This document shows, one piece after another, positions 1 through 11,930 of a stretch of DNA of 64,000 nucleotides. This DNA is from Mercenaria mercenaria (Eukaryota; Mollusca; Bivalvia; Venerida; Veneridae). The stretch's first letter is position 1. Each line of letters starts with the position of its first letter. Position numbers and translations under genes: made by a program. The notes below the pieces were generated by a model. That model did not search any database. It saw nothing but the letters and a program-made list of their open reading frames with translations, and was not told the DNA's origin. The stretch spans positions 69,219,501-69,283,500 of the forward strand of contig NC_069369.1 in the NCBI RefSeq assembly GCF_021730395.1. The letters run 5' to 3'.

Positions 1-14
1 TTTAACTGAAATCG

Positions 15-45
15 TCTTTTTTTCTTTCTTTCTTTCTTTATTTTT
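15..45. repeat. TTTC/TTTA microsatellite
   Basis: Short pyrimidine tract of repeated CTTT units drifting into TTTA. Simple slippage-prone sequence. The rest of 46-610 shows no recognisable gene or repeat. Confidence 0.8.
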
Positions 46-613
46 GTTTATGAGACAGTCATTTATTCTTAAAAATTTGATATTGCAGTACAATTGCATA
101 TTACCCACCTGTCTAAATGTGACCTTTTACTGCCATTTGTTCAGAATCAGAGGGAAAAACGAATTAATTTTACTGTCATTTATTCGTTATCTATCAGTGA
201 GGAAAACGAGCATGAGGAAGAATAATTTATCAATGACTGGGCGATCAATTACATGCAAGTCGCAAAGAAAATGCCAGTTTACAGAAATCTTAATTCCAAC
301 AAAGATTTGTGATATCTTTCGAGAGATAATCACTGGCAAGACATCAGATGATTTTTTAGCATAACATATATTATGGTGCGGCGGATACGTGACTTTCGTG
401 CAATTATTTACGAATCGTGACGAATTAGTAAGGTCTCACTCTAATGAAGATATAACTTGTTAACATTGATGTTCAAAGAAACTCCGACTATTTAATTGTC
501 AGCTCTGAGTGAAGCGCTAGTGTCAGAAAAGTTTCCCTCTTTGATTGTGTCTGATGGAAGAGAGGGAGGACTCTATGATAAACAGTTTTTAAATCCCACC
601 TGGACTGAACTGT

Positions 614-1085
614 TTTCTGTCTTATGGCCTGTTTCGTCGAGCCCTTAAGGGTGTTTCTCTTGATGCTCTGCCTTCTGCAAAGGCATTGAGAACATACGGT
701 TTTTTTATTCTTAAGGTTTGCTTTTTATATAATTATACAGGAGCATTTTTGTGTTTTACATGCAATGCTTTTTGTTTCCATTGCGTGTGTAACCTGGCGG
801 GGATTACTTTTATTCACATTGTCCCGTGACTTTGGAACATGGCGGGGGTAAGAGTGAGGTTGGGTGCGCATTATAAACCGGTTTAAGCTCCCCAGTGGTG
901 TTTCTGCTACTGACCGTTCCAAGGCGGTGCCCCACTTTATTTGTTTGTTTTGTTCTCGTGTGTTTGCTTTGTATGTGAATGTGTGTGTTAGAAGTGTGCT
1001 TTTCTGAGTGCTGTGGGTTTCGTTTTGGGGAGGCTGCGTTTTTGGAACGTGGCATTCCCGGTTTGAAATTTATCCTTGTTTTTTA
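614..1085 (+). repeat. Interspersed repeat family A, longest forward copy
   Basis: About 470 bp that matches, in inverted orientation, 20745-21215, and in parts 21335-21575, 32735-32925 and 33540-33605. Shared blocks include GACCGTTCCAAGGCGGTGCC, TGTCCCGTGACTTTGGAACA, the AAACCGGTTTAAGCT segment and the GGAGGCTGCGTTTTTGGAAC end. No terminal inverted repeats or long ORF are visible, so the class (SINE-like, or the end of a larger element) is unknown. The existence of the family is seen directly in the window. Confidence 0.8.
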
Positions 1086-1815
1086 TGTGTAACCATCTTG
1101 CATTGATCCCTTGGATTAGATTCTCGGCGCGTGCTTTTATCCTATCGTATACACCAGCCACGTTTAGGGGGATATAACATGGTATGCCATTCTTGTGAGA
1201 GTGTCAGTTCTAGCCACACAAACGGATGTGTGCAAACGTACTGTCCCCTTTTGTATTGATAAATGCCAATTTACAAACAGGTCACCTGTGTGTACGAAGT
1301 GAAATTATTATCTGCTAAAGCTATACATTTGTATAATTGGAAGCATTTAATTTGCATCCAGGTAAAGCCCATATGACTAAGTGCACGTTATAAACCAATT
1401 ATGATAAGGCTGAAACTTACAACTTTAGGCATTTGGCAGTGAGAGAGAAACGGAATTTCATACCAGTGTATCACTGTGGAGGAGAAACCTATCTAAAATA
1501 TTTGTGTTAAATAAAATCATCAAATGTCATAAAATAAATGGTAATGAAAAATGATTTAAAATAGCTTTATTTAAGTTGTAACGACGAAGACAAAAGCAAA
1601 CTGCAAAAGAGACTTTATTCAGACTACGAGAAGGAATATACGTTGCAACCAAATACATCAAGTTTTATGCGTAGAGAAACAATTGTCTTTCAGTGGAAAG
1701 ATTTTAAACCTAAATCAGTGCTTTAACATGTTTATAGAATTACTGTCAAGGCAATATTAATACTGAAATATGATTTTACTTGAGTAAACTTCAGCTTATT
1801 AGTAATGTAACTACA
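1086..1815. other. Upstream flank of the first globin, no other gene
   Basis: AT-rich DNA leading to the stop-containing globin copy. I see no convincing TATA box, repeat or exon in it. Confidence 0.4.
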
Positions 1816-2376
1816 ATGGGTTGTGCACATTCTTGTATATGCACGAAAACATCGTGCAAAAAGGTGGAAACAACCAAATGTGAATTTTCAGTGATACCAG
1901 CTCCGCAATCAGAATTGACGGAAAATGAGTAAATGATAGTTTACTCAACATGGCACTACATGACAAGGGATCTTTCTGGAAATGGTCTTAAAGTATTTCT
2001 AAGGATATTTGAACTTTGTCCTAAAGCAAAGAAGCTATTTAACGTAAAATATATGCGACATTCAGAACTTACGCGGAACGAGGTTATTAAAAGGCATGGG
2101 ACGAGATTTTTGAATGCTATTGGTGCTGCTGTAAACTGCCTACATGAAAGTGAAATGGATAAAGATAAGCTCCGGGAAGTCTTGTTTGTTCTTGGAAAAC
2201 AGCATAAACTTTATTCAGGATTTAAACCGGAATATTTTGAAATATTTTACGAAGCGCTAACGTGGCGTTGGAAAATATGTATGGGAGAAAAGTTTACATA
2301 GGAAGTATCGGACACGTGGAGTCACGTGTTTGTCTACAAGATGGAAACTCTCAAAGAAGGCTACTTCTCACAGTAG
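1816..2376 (+). pseudogene. Globin 1: full-length intronless globin with two in-frame stops
   Basis: Read from ATG 1816 to TAG 2374-2376 the frame is collinear with the five open globins over 186 codons. It starts MGCAHS, the acylation motif, then has the A-helix block LTENE, a B/C block with FLRIFELCP, the CD1 Phe (KLF), distal His in RHGTRF, proximal His in LGKQHK and the TWSHVF end. Codon 39 is TAA (1930-1932), where other copies have Lys or Ile after NE; codon 162 is TAG (2299-2301), where relatives have Gln, Pro or Ser before EV. No frameshift is needed anywhere else, so inactivation looks recent. Sequence is closest in feel to the minus-strand copy at 34.8-35.4 kb (HES after the E helix). 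An AATAAA lies at 2610-2615. Alternatives such as sequencing error or a segregating null allele cannot be excluded. Confidence 0.88.
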
Positions 2377-2609
2377 ACAATTTTATTTGTTACTACTATT
2401 CACATTACTATTCAAATGTTGTGGCAAATTTTCATGACAAAGATGTGTTTATAACTTTATATTTTAATGAAGAAAATTGTATACCTTGCGAGAAAGGTTG
2501 TCTATCTTCTGATATATCATGGCATCAACTTTTCAGCAGGTTATCGTCAACAAGAAGCAAACGATACACCCGCATTTCGATGTGTCGTGATAGTCAGGGT
2601 TGATAACTA

Positions 2610-2615
2610 AATAAA
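2610..2615 (+). promoter_or_regulatory. Candidate poly(A) signal for globin 1
   Basis: AATAAA about 235 bp after the final stop codon. Placement is plausible for a 3' UTR, but the hexamer is common in AT-rich DNA. The stretch 2377-3115 otherwise shows nothing. Confidence 0.3.
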
Positions 2616-3119
2616 ATCATGTACATATCGTACATACAACAAACTAAATTATGATTTTTTGGGAAAAAAATAGGATGAAAAACACACTGTAAAATCATAA
2701 ATATTCGTAAGGGGGTTAATTTTCGTGATTTTTATGGTTCATGAAAGTAAACTCCAATAAACAAAAATACTGTAATCGTCTCGGAAGAAAAACTCCCATT
2801 CATTTTCTATGCAAAATGTGAAATCTACGAAATTATATCCTCATGAATTTGCGATTTTGACCAAAACCATAAATCGTGCAAACGAAATTAAATGATTGCA
2901 CATTATATGAATAAAAAATACTAGAATGTTTTCCTTCTTTTTTTTCCAGACCACCTGAAAACTGAATTTCATTGGATAATTATTTTAATTAGACCATGTT
3001 TATACAGCAGATGATACCATTAAAAGTATTTCGACAAATTTTAGCTTCTAAATAAAACGTTTGGATAAGTTACTTTTCGTTTCTGTTGTCTTCAACATTA
3101 AGTCATAAGGCGTATTTTC

Positions 3120-3245
3120 AGCTTTTGATGGTGGCGGTAGACCCAGATGCATTACTAATAATACATCACGGGCGGGTACCTAGGTAGATCCGCTGGTCTT
3201 CTATAAACCAGCTGGTAGGCCGCTCAGTGGATATAAGTCAGATGT
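3120..3245. repeat. SINE-derived fragment
   Basis: The stretch with CACGGGCGGGTACCTAGGTAG and the CTGGTC...AAACCAGCTGG segment resembles the body of the tRNA-headed SINE at 40930-41222 (GGGAGTGTACCTGAGTAGA, CCTTCCGTAAGCAAGCCGG). Head and tail are missing, so it is an old fragment. Confidence 0.45.
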
Positions 3246-5270
3246 AAGGATATACAGTAATAATACATATAAACAACAAAGGAAGATGTAAATATAGTTT
3301 TCCTCAAGAATTTGTGACAGTCATCACTAGATATATATAAAGAGTGAGAGAGAAAGTTTATATGAACAAATCAGGACAATAGTACATGAGACCAATTACG
3401 ACATTCCCACGCCAGAACTGCATTACACATTGGGACTGGTTCAACATTTGCATATTACTCGAAATATCCTAACTACACTGTATGATATATGTATGTAAGT
3501 GTATAAGTCTAGGTAAACTTTATGTGTTATTATCAATATTTATCACTGTTGTTTGACAAAAAAGAGGTAATATTAAAATGCAAGAGATGTATCCAGATAT
3601 TTAAAATGAATATACACTTTGTACCTTTTTGTCTTCATTATCGAGCTAAAGAAATCAACCACAGTTGTGCGGTATACAATGCTGTACTGGTACTGATGAT
3701 AAACCCGAACAGAAAATGAGGTTTTTTACCTGTAACTTTTTTATTTCTGCAAATTGAAATCAATGGTCGGTATCAAAATAAAGCTTAACCTTTGCTGAAA
3801 TCTTTACATAATTCAAATTTATATTTAGTAAGCAAACTCACACGAAGTGAGGGCCTGAAAGGGGTATGTCAAAAGGGGACTTTATGAACGTTGACTGATG
3901 ATAAATTCGAACCCTTTGTCATTTACAAAATTTTCTTGGTATTATTATATTGAAACTTTCCCCAAAAAGCTGCAACAGTCATTCCTGATCAAGTAATGAA
4001 AAGTTAACAAATGTCAGGCCTTCATGTTTCGACAGTGAGCATGCGCAAAAAACACCCTCTTCCCCAGTAATTTTGGATAAATATTTTTTATACAAATTTA
4101 CGTAAGTCATTTATTTATACAGAATATTTACCAATTTTGTTTTTGTTTACACCAGTTGGTGTTGTAAGTGGAAACTATTAGATGGTGTGTTCAATTTTAT
4201 AAATAACCGCTTGCAATCGATTTCCAAGGTGTTCGATTTTATCATCTGTCCGGGTTTATCATCAGTACCAGTATACTAAATCTTACAGAAAATTAAAAGG
4301 AAGTACAGGGAAATAACTTTAAGATAAATACGAGCTGTTATTATTATGATCAAATTATTTTGCATTTTTCTTTAATATTTGTAGACAGCAAGTATGACAA
4401 CGGTAACCCCTCTGTTCGCCGCAAGGTCTCGACATCATTCTATTCTAGGAAGTCTTAAAATTGAAAAGTTTAAACTGATTCTCCTGTCAGTTGTTTTAAA
4501 TGCAATTTAAAAATCAAATATACGCACATGTTAAAACATGCAGTTTAGAAATTTTATGTTACATATGTTTATTTTACCTTACGACTGTCGTTAAGGTGAT
4601 GTCACTTTTTGAATTTCCGATGAATAACAAAAACAAAGAATATTCAGTTCTTTCAAACGTTATATATGATCAACCAAATATTTCTTTTATATAAAAGACA
4701 ATTTTTATTCTTAATATTGAGATTTGGTACCTTTATAAACAGATAATAAACTAAAACAATAGACATTCATATGTGACTTCGGTGAGCTCTACAAAGCAAT
4801 TTCAAGCACAAATATTAATGTGAAATGTAAAGTAAGTTTCACACTACATTATCCGACCAAGATACTTTCAAAAACAATGCATTTGCAGAATAGAGAGATA
4901 AAAATAATTTTGACAGCCCGTGAAAACTAATGACAAATTTTGACAGGTATATGATGACTCATGACCTAATTAAATTTTTTCTGTTATTTCTAACTTCCAG
5001 TTTGATTTTCATAAAATGGGTATTCAATATTGTAGCTTACAACTCATACATTAAAACAATAAAAGAATATATTGTTACCTCACTGTCGTTTTGTCTATCC
5101 ATGTCTCGTACGAATTCCTATTGTTTCAGTCATTTGTCAGTAATTAGAGCAAGTCACAGTGTTGCAATCATACAAATCTACAATTCATAACTACCATTAA
5201 TACAGTGATATAATAATTGCAAATGGATTTATTTTTTCTGTTTCTTTTCTCTTTCTTTACTTTTGGAAAA
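3246..5270. other. No recognisable gene
   Basis: AT-rich DNA with only short ORFs lacking known domains. In particular I do not find the YqaJ-like exon that would be expected downstream of the minus-strand exons at 5284-5857. Confidence 0.4.
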
Positions 5271-5283
5271 TATACTTACTTAC

Positions 5284-5857
5284 GTGAACTGCCAAGTTGA
5301 CATATCGCAGGTTTTCGTTTCCTTGATTCATGAGGTCTAGCAACAACAACATGGTTAATAGATATCAACAAGATCTTTATCCCTATTGGTTTGTGCCATT
5401 GTTGTGGTAGACTTGTGCAACTTTGCTGGTCTGGGATTTGTTTAAAATTGTGGAGTTTAAGCCCATGAAGATATTTAATCAGCCCTATGATATGCGACAG
5501 ATGTCCGTCCGTACTGAAATACCAAATGTTCGATAAAATATTAAAATTTGCGCGCAAAAATTAGTATTGAAATATACACCAAGCATGGACACATGTTTAT
5601 TTTTAAGACAACTGCATGGTATATATATACACAACCATACACCTACATAAGGACTCAACGATTATCCATTCACTCTTTCTTTGAGAACGCCAACATTTAG
5701 CGTTAACTTTTACTGTGATTTCTTCTGAGTTAGTTTTAATGTCATGTACATATCCATGAGTAAAATGATTAAGTCCCTTTGACAACTTTAGCGCATTTTT
5801 TTCACAATTTGGTAAACATTCACAGAAATATCTAGCGAGTCCGTCGCAACTGTACAT
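5284..5857 (-). pseudogene. Partial SWIM zinc-finger / YqaJ-type gene, two exon-like pieces
   Basis: Two minus-strand segments read like consecutive parts of a family common in bivalves that couples a SWIM zinc finger to a YqaJ-type nuclease. The upstream piece (5857 down to about 5603) has HGYVHDIK, then KVNAKCWRSQRKSE. The downstream piece (about 5540 to 5284) has HIIGLIKYLHGLK, SCTSLPQQWHKP, NHVVVARP and RKRKPAICQL. The downstream piece is preceded by a TTTGGTATTTCAG acceptor and ends at a strong donor, GTAAGTAAGT, at 5283-5274, so it behaves like a true exon. The SWIM metal ligands look incomplete: CRC is present, but the expected C-x-H is read as HLSH. The YqaJ nuclease part is not found nearby. 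It is either a gene fragment captured by duplication or a decayed gene. The family assignment comes from memory of the LPQQWH...RKRKP signature and is moderately sure. Confidence 0.45.
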
Positions 5858-5984
5858 GAATCCGCCATTTTAAAAGAAGCTTATGGTTAGCAGCAACAAT
5901 AACTAAGGGGCGTAGCTTATTGGTCGGTTTACAGATCCACACATTATTTCATGTTAGGTAGAAATGCGGCCGGCTTACCGATGA

Positions 5985-6115
5985 TTAATGGTTTACCCAG
6001 GCATCTGCCCTTTCCTGTAACAATGCATGGTGGTGTACCTGGGGCCTTCTTTTACCATTCAGAGCTGGGGAATATTGCTATATGCCTAAATTGTTAATAG
6101 AACCTCATGGCCTGG
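5985..6115 (-). repeat. Diverged SINE-like fragment
   Basis: On the minus strand it carries a GGCCCCAGGTACACCACC block like the body of the neighbouring SINEs, without a clear tRNA head. Confidence 0.3.
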
Positions 6116-6144
6116 TGCTTGAAGACAATCTTATGTTGTTTATG

Positions 6145-6400
6145 CACGTTTAAAGTTTTACGTCACATCGACATAGCTCAAGTCGTATGGCAACTTTGTA
6201 CCTTTAATTGTCGAAAAAGACTGAAGATGCCCCCTCGGGCATTATATCATGCATAGGTGATCACTTGGTACAACCGCTGACCTTCCGCTAGCCAGCTGGA
6301 TGGCTCACATGACGAACTGAACAGGGCTTGAAGCCAAAGAGATTATGGTCAATTGATTTAATACAAACAACCTTAGCCGCTTGGCCGCAGAGGCAACATG
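6145..6400 (-). repeat. tRNA-headed SINE, diverged copy
   Basis: On the minus strand a GGCCAAGCGGCTAAGGTTGT head (A-box like) is followed by CTAGCGGAAGGTCAGCGGTT, a GGGGGCATCTTC block and an end resembling GTCGATGTGACGTAAAAC. The same order occurs in the better copy at 40930-41222. Confidence 0.65.
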
Positions 6401-7945
6401 TTGAGTGTAGTAGATGACCCGTTATATTGTCAAAACAAACTTAACTGAAAAAAGAACTTTTACATTGTTGTGCTATATAAATAAATGTTATATTTAATGT
6501 GTATATTATTACCTAGATGTGGTCCAAAGGACACTGGTGCCCCCATTTCCTGTTACTTTACATGGTTTCATGATTCTAGGTAAAATATGTTTAAGATATT
6601 TTAATTTAGTTAAATCCAAAACCGACCTTCATATGCACATTTTATATGCTATATAACAACCCTGTTATGTTTTATGACTGCTTTATGTTTTCACTAATTC
6701 AAGGGCTATAACACTGGTCTCGCAAAGTGAAATCGATAAATAAAATGTACGGATGTGCACAATATCACATGCCGACTGTAAACTCAAACAGAAAACAAGA
6801 TGCACAACATCACACGATATCGCACGCTATATAATAATCTCCTTATGTTTTATGACTCTGAGTCAAATACTTTCTGAGATACATGCGACACAAACTGTTA
6901 TGCCCCTTATGCATATATTTGACTAAATCAAGAGTCATAATTCTGACAGACATAAATCATAAACAAATCCCAAGGTTTCGCTAATACTAGAAAATGATCA
7001 GCATAACTGGTTTTAGATTTACAAAAGGGGGGCAACAGAGTTGAATTTGTGGGAATAGATTAAACTACCAAAATAATACTCGGTAATGCTCAAGCAGGGA
7101 CATTTTAACTAGAAACAACACAATTCATATTTATTAAGATCTGAAAAAAATAGTAACTGTAATTATAAATTAATTTTAAATTTAAAAGTGCCAACGTTTA
7201 GATACAGGCGTAATTACAGACCAATTTACTAGAACATCCATTGAAGCTAAGCAATTTATATTGAATTGAAACACAAACCTAAAATTAAAATGTAATTTTA
7301 TAGCTGATTCATATCAGATAAACCAGTTTGTTTATTAGAGATAGGACCCGGACTTAACATACACAATTTCTATAAGGCAAACTAGAAAGACATAGGCTAC
7401 AGGTTTATCATGTGAAGGGCTACCATAAATTTTCGCACTCGCTACTGCTTAAAGTTCACATGTTACGAAATTGTTAAGTCCTATACTGAAAAAATTAATT
7501 CGTTATTTTTTACAAAAGTCTGTTTAAAGCGTTTCTTGAAAATAAAAGATATTTAACCTCTAGCTGATGTTGCAAATTTACAGTATTTTCTATAGTGTAA
7601 TACAATAGTATACAATTGACTACAATGTACTTTGTCCCATTTTCCGGTCGCAGGCCGGTATTGAATTCATCTTTACTTCCTGTAAACTATCTGGGGTGAA
7701 GGTCATTTAATAGCTGATTAAAACTGTACATTTTGATTGGTGGATGAAATATTCAACACGGTTTCGAATGGAATAGATGATATTTTCTTAAGGGAAGTGC
7801 AGGTGCTCTGTTCTGTATTGTTAGACAGTATAATCCGTTGCAAGACTCCTGCGGAAATAGCTTACGTCATAAACCTGAATCCCCTCGATAGTGAACTGCG
7901 ACAGAGTTCGATTAAAACTTTCTGATACGGAGTGATCTCCCGTAA
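6401..7945. other. No recognisable gene
   Basis: AT-rich sequence with short ORFs only. The 62-codon ORF at 7737-7925 has no recognisable domain. Confidence 0.4.
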
Positions 7946-7946
7946 A

Positions 7947-8042
7947 CGATTTACAGTCAAGTCGTCCCCTAGTCAAGTCGTCCCCCAGTCAACTCGTCCC
8001 CATTTTTGCCATTTGGTATCCCCCGCACTTTTCGCCCCCTCC
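7947..8042. repeat. Solitary end of a CTCGTCCCC-repeat TIR element
   Basis: ACGATTTACAGTCAAGTCG followed by repeated GTCAASTCGTCCCCY units matches, inverted, the right end of the element at 42316-43578. No opposite end is found nearby, so this is a solo end or a deleted copy. Confidence 0.7.
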
Positions 8043-8594
8043 TTTTTAGTCTTATTTTTGTCCAAGTTTCCTAATACGGACGTGTATCTTTTTTAAAGAT
8101 ACATCTTGTTATATATTGCCCCTGAGTTTAATTGGCAAAACAACTTCTAACGTCATCTTCTTCAGTATTACATCTGCTTAAATGTGCAATTCAATTATCG
8201 ACATCACACAGCTGACGGCACATGACAAGGAAGCAGTTATTTCTAATCACACTCACTGTCATGCATTTGCGTGTCAAACTTCAACTTCTTGCTGTGTTTA
8301 TTTCCAACATTTATGAAAAATAAGTGCATCAGAAAAGATTTCTTACGTCATTGGCATACTTTTTGAATGGAAAATAATTGCAGTTGAAGATAAAATGGCA
8401 ATAATAATATTGTCAAATGAACCTGTGTACTGTGTACTTTCGCTCGGAGATAATAAACACCTCTGAAATGCACAACAGCACCAGCATGCGCAAATAAAAT
8501 ACTCGTCAAAGGCATTAAACAATAACAGCGAAATAATTTTAAGGAACTACTTTCTAGTTAATGTAGTAAATGGTTCAAAATATATACATTTGTA

Positions 8595-8790
8595 TCATTT
8601 TTATGCTCCCCAATGGGGGGTGGGGAGGGGTACAGTCGACACCTTGTCCGTCTGGCCGTCATACTTCTTGTTCAGATGATAACTGAAACAGTATTGAAGG
8701 TACAGAGTTGTAATTTTATACAATGATAGGGCTCATTGAGAAACGTACAGCGACAAGGAACCATAACTCTAGATATATTGTCTTTATTTT
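8595..8790. repeat. Interspersed repeat with GCTCCCC...GGGGAG start
   Basis: TGCTCCCCAATGGGGGGTGG, then a CTTGTCCGTCTGGCCGTC block and GAAACGTACAGCGACAAGGA, resembles a repeat I know to be frequent in bivalve genomes. Only one copy is in the window, so the boundaries are approximate. Confidence 0.4.
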
Positions 8791-11368
8791 GTTTAACTGT
8801 AAATATTTTACTATATTTATCAAGTACAAAAAAAAGGAATAACAAATATTACAGACATAGAAGACCAATAGACAACAGCATGTTGTTGATGATATTGACA
8901 AGTAGACAAACAGAAAGCTGTGAATATCACCCAACATTATGAATAGGGAATAATGAGTTTGATTTACTAGGATTGGTAGCAGTGATGTCATAATATAATG
9001 GCTGCATCATTTGTTATGTAAGTGCATTTTATAACAGAAATGAACAACAGCGTTGCGTAACATAAACATAATGTAAATCGTTTGGGATTAATCATAAACA
9101 ATCGTGATGAAATATTTGGTCATGAATATAAACACTCCTGATGATCATTCACAGTGACGGGTTAAGAATTTTTGGCCGCACTTTCTGCGGGGGCGGTATA
9201 GGTGGAAAATAAATCTCAGATGGTGCGATCTCGCGTATATTTGACGACTATTGAATGTTAATTGTTTAAAGTTCGTCTTATTTCGATTGCAAGTGTCTTT
9301 GCTGCTTCGAATTAGTGACAAAGACATGTATGTATTATTTAAAGAAAAAAGAAATAACAAATATATGTAGAACATTTAATAATTGTGACTTCGCTTAAAA
9401 TGGGGTAACTTTATTTACAAAAAAAAAAGTTCCTAAAAACATCGTCGCAAAGGAGACATCAGCTCAATTATAAGTTGTAAAATTTCATTATCTTACACTT
9501 GTTGATCGAAAGGAACCGGCCGAAGGTAACTGCTTCCGTGTTAACAAGACTCTGACGACTTACCACCAAACTGTACATAAATATTTTTTTTCACGCATAC
9601 TTAACTTTGCAAATGGAAGATGAAATGAAATTCAGCGAATGACTGCCCTGTCTGTAAAGCACGTTTTCGTACAACAGATCTCATTTAGTTTTGGCAAGTG
9701 TCTTTAAAGTTATATGAATTATCAAACTAACACTTTGCGTAGGTGTAGATTGTTATGAATTACATAAAAGAAAGAAACAAAAAATATGTCCAGCAATCTT
9801 ATAATTTTACTAATTCTACATCCACACCCCTTTCTAAAAAGTCACAGAAATATTTCAAAGTAATGAATTTTTAAAATTTATAACAGGGTATATAACGTAT
9901 ATTACCGCCATCGTTTTGTCAAAACTAAAAAACAATTCATTTTTAACATACTTTAAAAAAAAGTAAGTATCTACACTTTAGTGTCTTTTTATTTTGTAAT
10001 AGATAATTGCTCAGCATTTAATGTATTTTCATGTACACTTTTGTGTCCTTTATTAAATAATAAACGTTTGCTCGCCATCTAATGCATGTACACATATACA
10101 TGTATAGTACCTTTGTGTCCTTTATTTATTTAATGTTGCTCGCATACACTTTGGGTAACTGTCATGAAATTCTTTATCTACTCCTAGTTAAGGTAAAAAG
10201 TTTCCCTGGCATTGGAAAGTCGTATATCTTAATGAATACTTGTCTAACATACACATATGTTCGTTTTATTCATCCTTTCACTAGTGTCTGATCTGAAAAT
10301 AATGTAACTTTGTTTTTCGGAGTAAAATGGTACATTGAACGAAGTCATTGCTACTATTTAAACGCCGTGCGATAAACGTGTAAAACAGAACAAGAATTAC
10401 TTGCATTTTGCAAAACTTACTGTTGTTATTCGTGGAATGTGTGAATTTACCATACTGACACATCTAGCAGTAGTGTAACAAATTATTTCGTTGCTTCAAA
10501 GAAGTGTATCAGTAAATTTGTGTTATGAACAAATTCCTTATCTGCGTACAGTCAAAACACAAAATGATACTTTCAATTAATTTTGACGATCCAAACAATG
10601 AAGATTGTAACATTTAACTTTTGTAAATCTTGAAATTTAAAAATATAAAAATTAAAATTCGAAATGGATCATTTGTTACACATTTTTCTTTTGGTCTCCA
10701 AGCCTCTAGATATTGTTTTTGGTCATTTTGCCTCCCCAAATAAAGTCGTGTCTACTACAAGAAGTCGGCAAGCAGAATAGATCTATATCCATGCGGAAGG
10801 ATGCAAGGTGTCCGAGGATTGGTCACACCTACATGTTTCGGTCCAACGGGCGTTTGCGTTTTATGACAGTCTATTATTAATTTGAGGGTGTTTCACAAAT
10901 AATAATATGATAACAAAATGTAAATCAATTACATATTATATTAAGATTTTATTTCATTTCATTTCTGACGTATTTCAGTTATTTTAGTTACTATTGTAAA
11001 GAATTTATTTTATACCTGTCATAGTAAGCACACCCCTGAAATAATGTAATCCAAATGGGTATCTCAGAGAAAAATTTGCCGCCAATTTCTACGCTTACGT
11101 TGTGGCCGAATCCATTAGTGTTTAAAGAGGCATTTTAATGAACAAAACATAAAACTTGAGCAGAGTAGGTCATTTCAAATTACTGAACACTGGGTATTTA
11201 TTTTGCTATTTAGTACAAATATTACATGTGCAGAGAATGACATTTTTTGTTTTTTCTTGCTACAACACCTCCATTAGCCAAGCCATTCCTTTTTAAAAGG
11301 AAACTTTATTACTATTTCTGTTGGAGTACATCTCTATAATGTCTGAAGTATGAGCACATCAGGTAACC
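8791..11368. other. No recognisable gene
   Basis: AT-rich intergenic DNA. The short ORFs on both strands here lack domains and codon structure that I can support. Confidence 0.4.
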
Positions 11369-11930
11369 AAGAACACGGGTATGAAACGTTGCCTGCGGCA
11401 CAAAATGTGCCGCGCTGAAATGAAGGCATCGCGCTTCCGACGGCGCAGGCATTGCGCAGAATGTTTACAAAAATAACGAGCACGGTGAGTAAAATTGAAT
11501 GTTTTTGGTTATTGTCTTGTTACAGTAAACACATTTTAGAAATCGGGGAATGCAGCGTGATGTAGTTATGTCTTGCCGACAAATCCATGCCCAGTTTGTG
11601 AAGAAATGTGTAATATTGTTATTTTGCGCGTGTTTTTTATTGGATACAGTAACGTGAAAATTACAAAAGCAGTGAATATTCCGAGTCATTTCACATCCTG
11701 CAGAAAAAGGAATGATGCATTTCTGTAGTATATTATAAAAAGACATGATATCTGATCGATTGAGATTAAATACATGTCAAGGAAAAGGCATATCCCCTCG
11801 TTCTGCCGACTTTTCAGTCCAGTGCCGCAGGCATCTCGATGGTGCCGCAGGCATCGCGAGGGGCGCAGTCATCTTGAATACTATTGTAGTCAGTAGTACG
11901 TGTAATTTCGACCACCTAACATGTATTAAA

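Noticed and set aside
44-364. 106-codon ORF near the left edge
   Set aside because: No domain, no codon structure, and no repeat or paralogue to support it.
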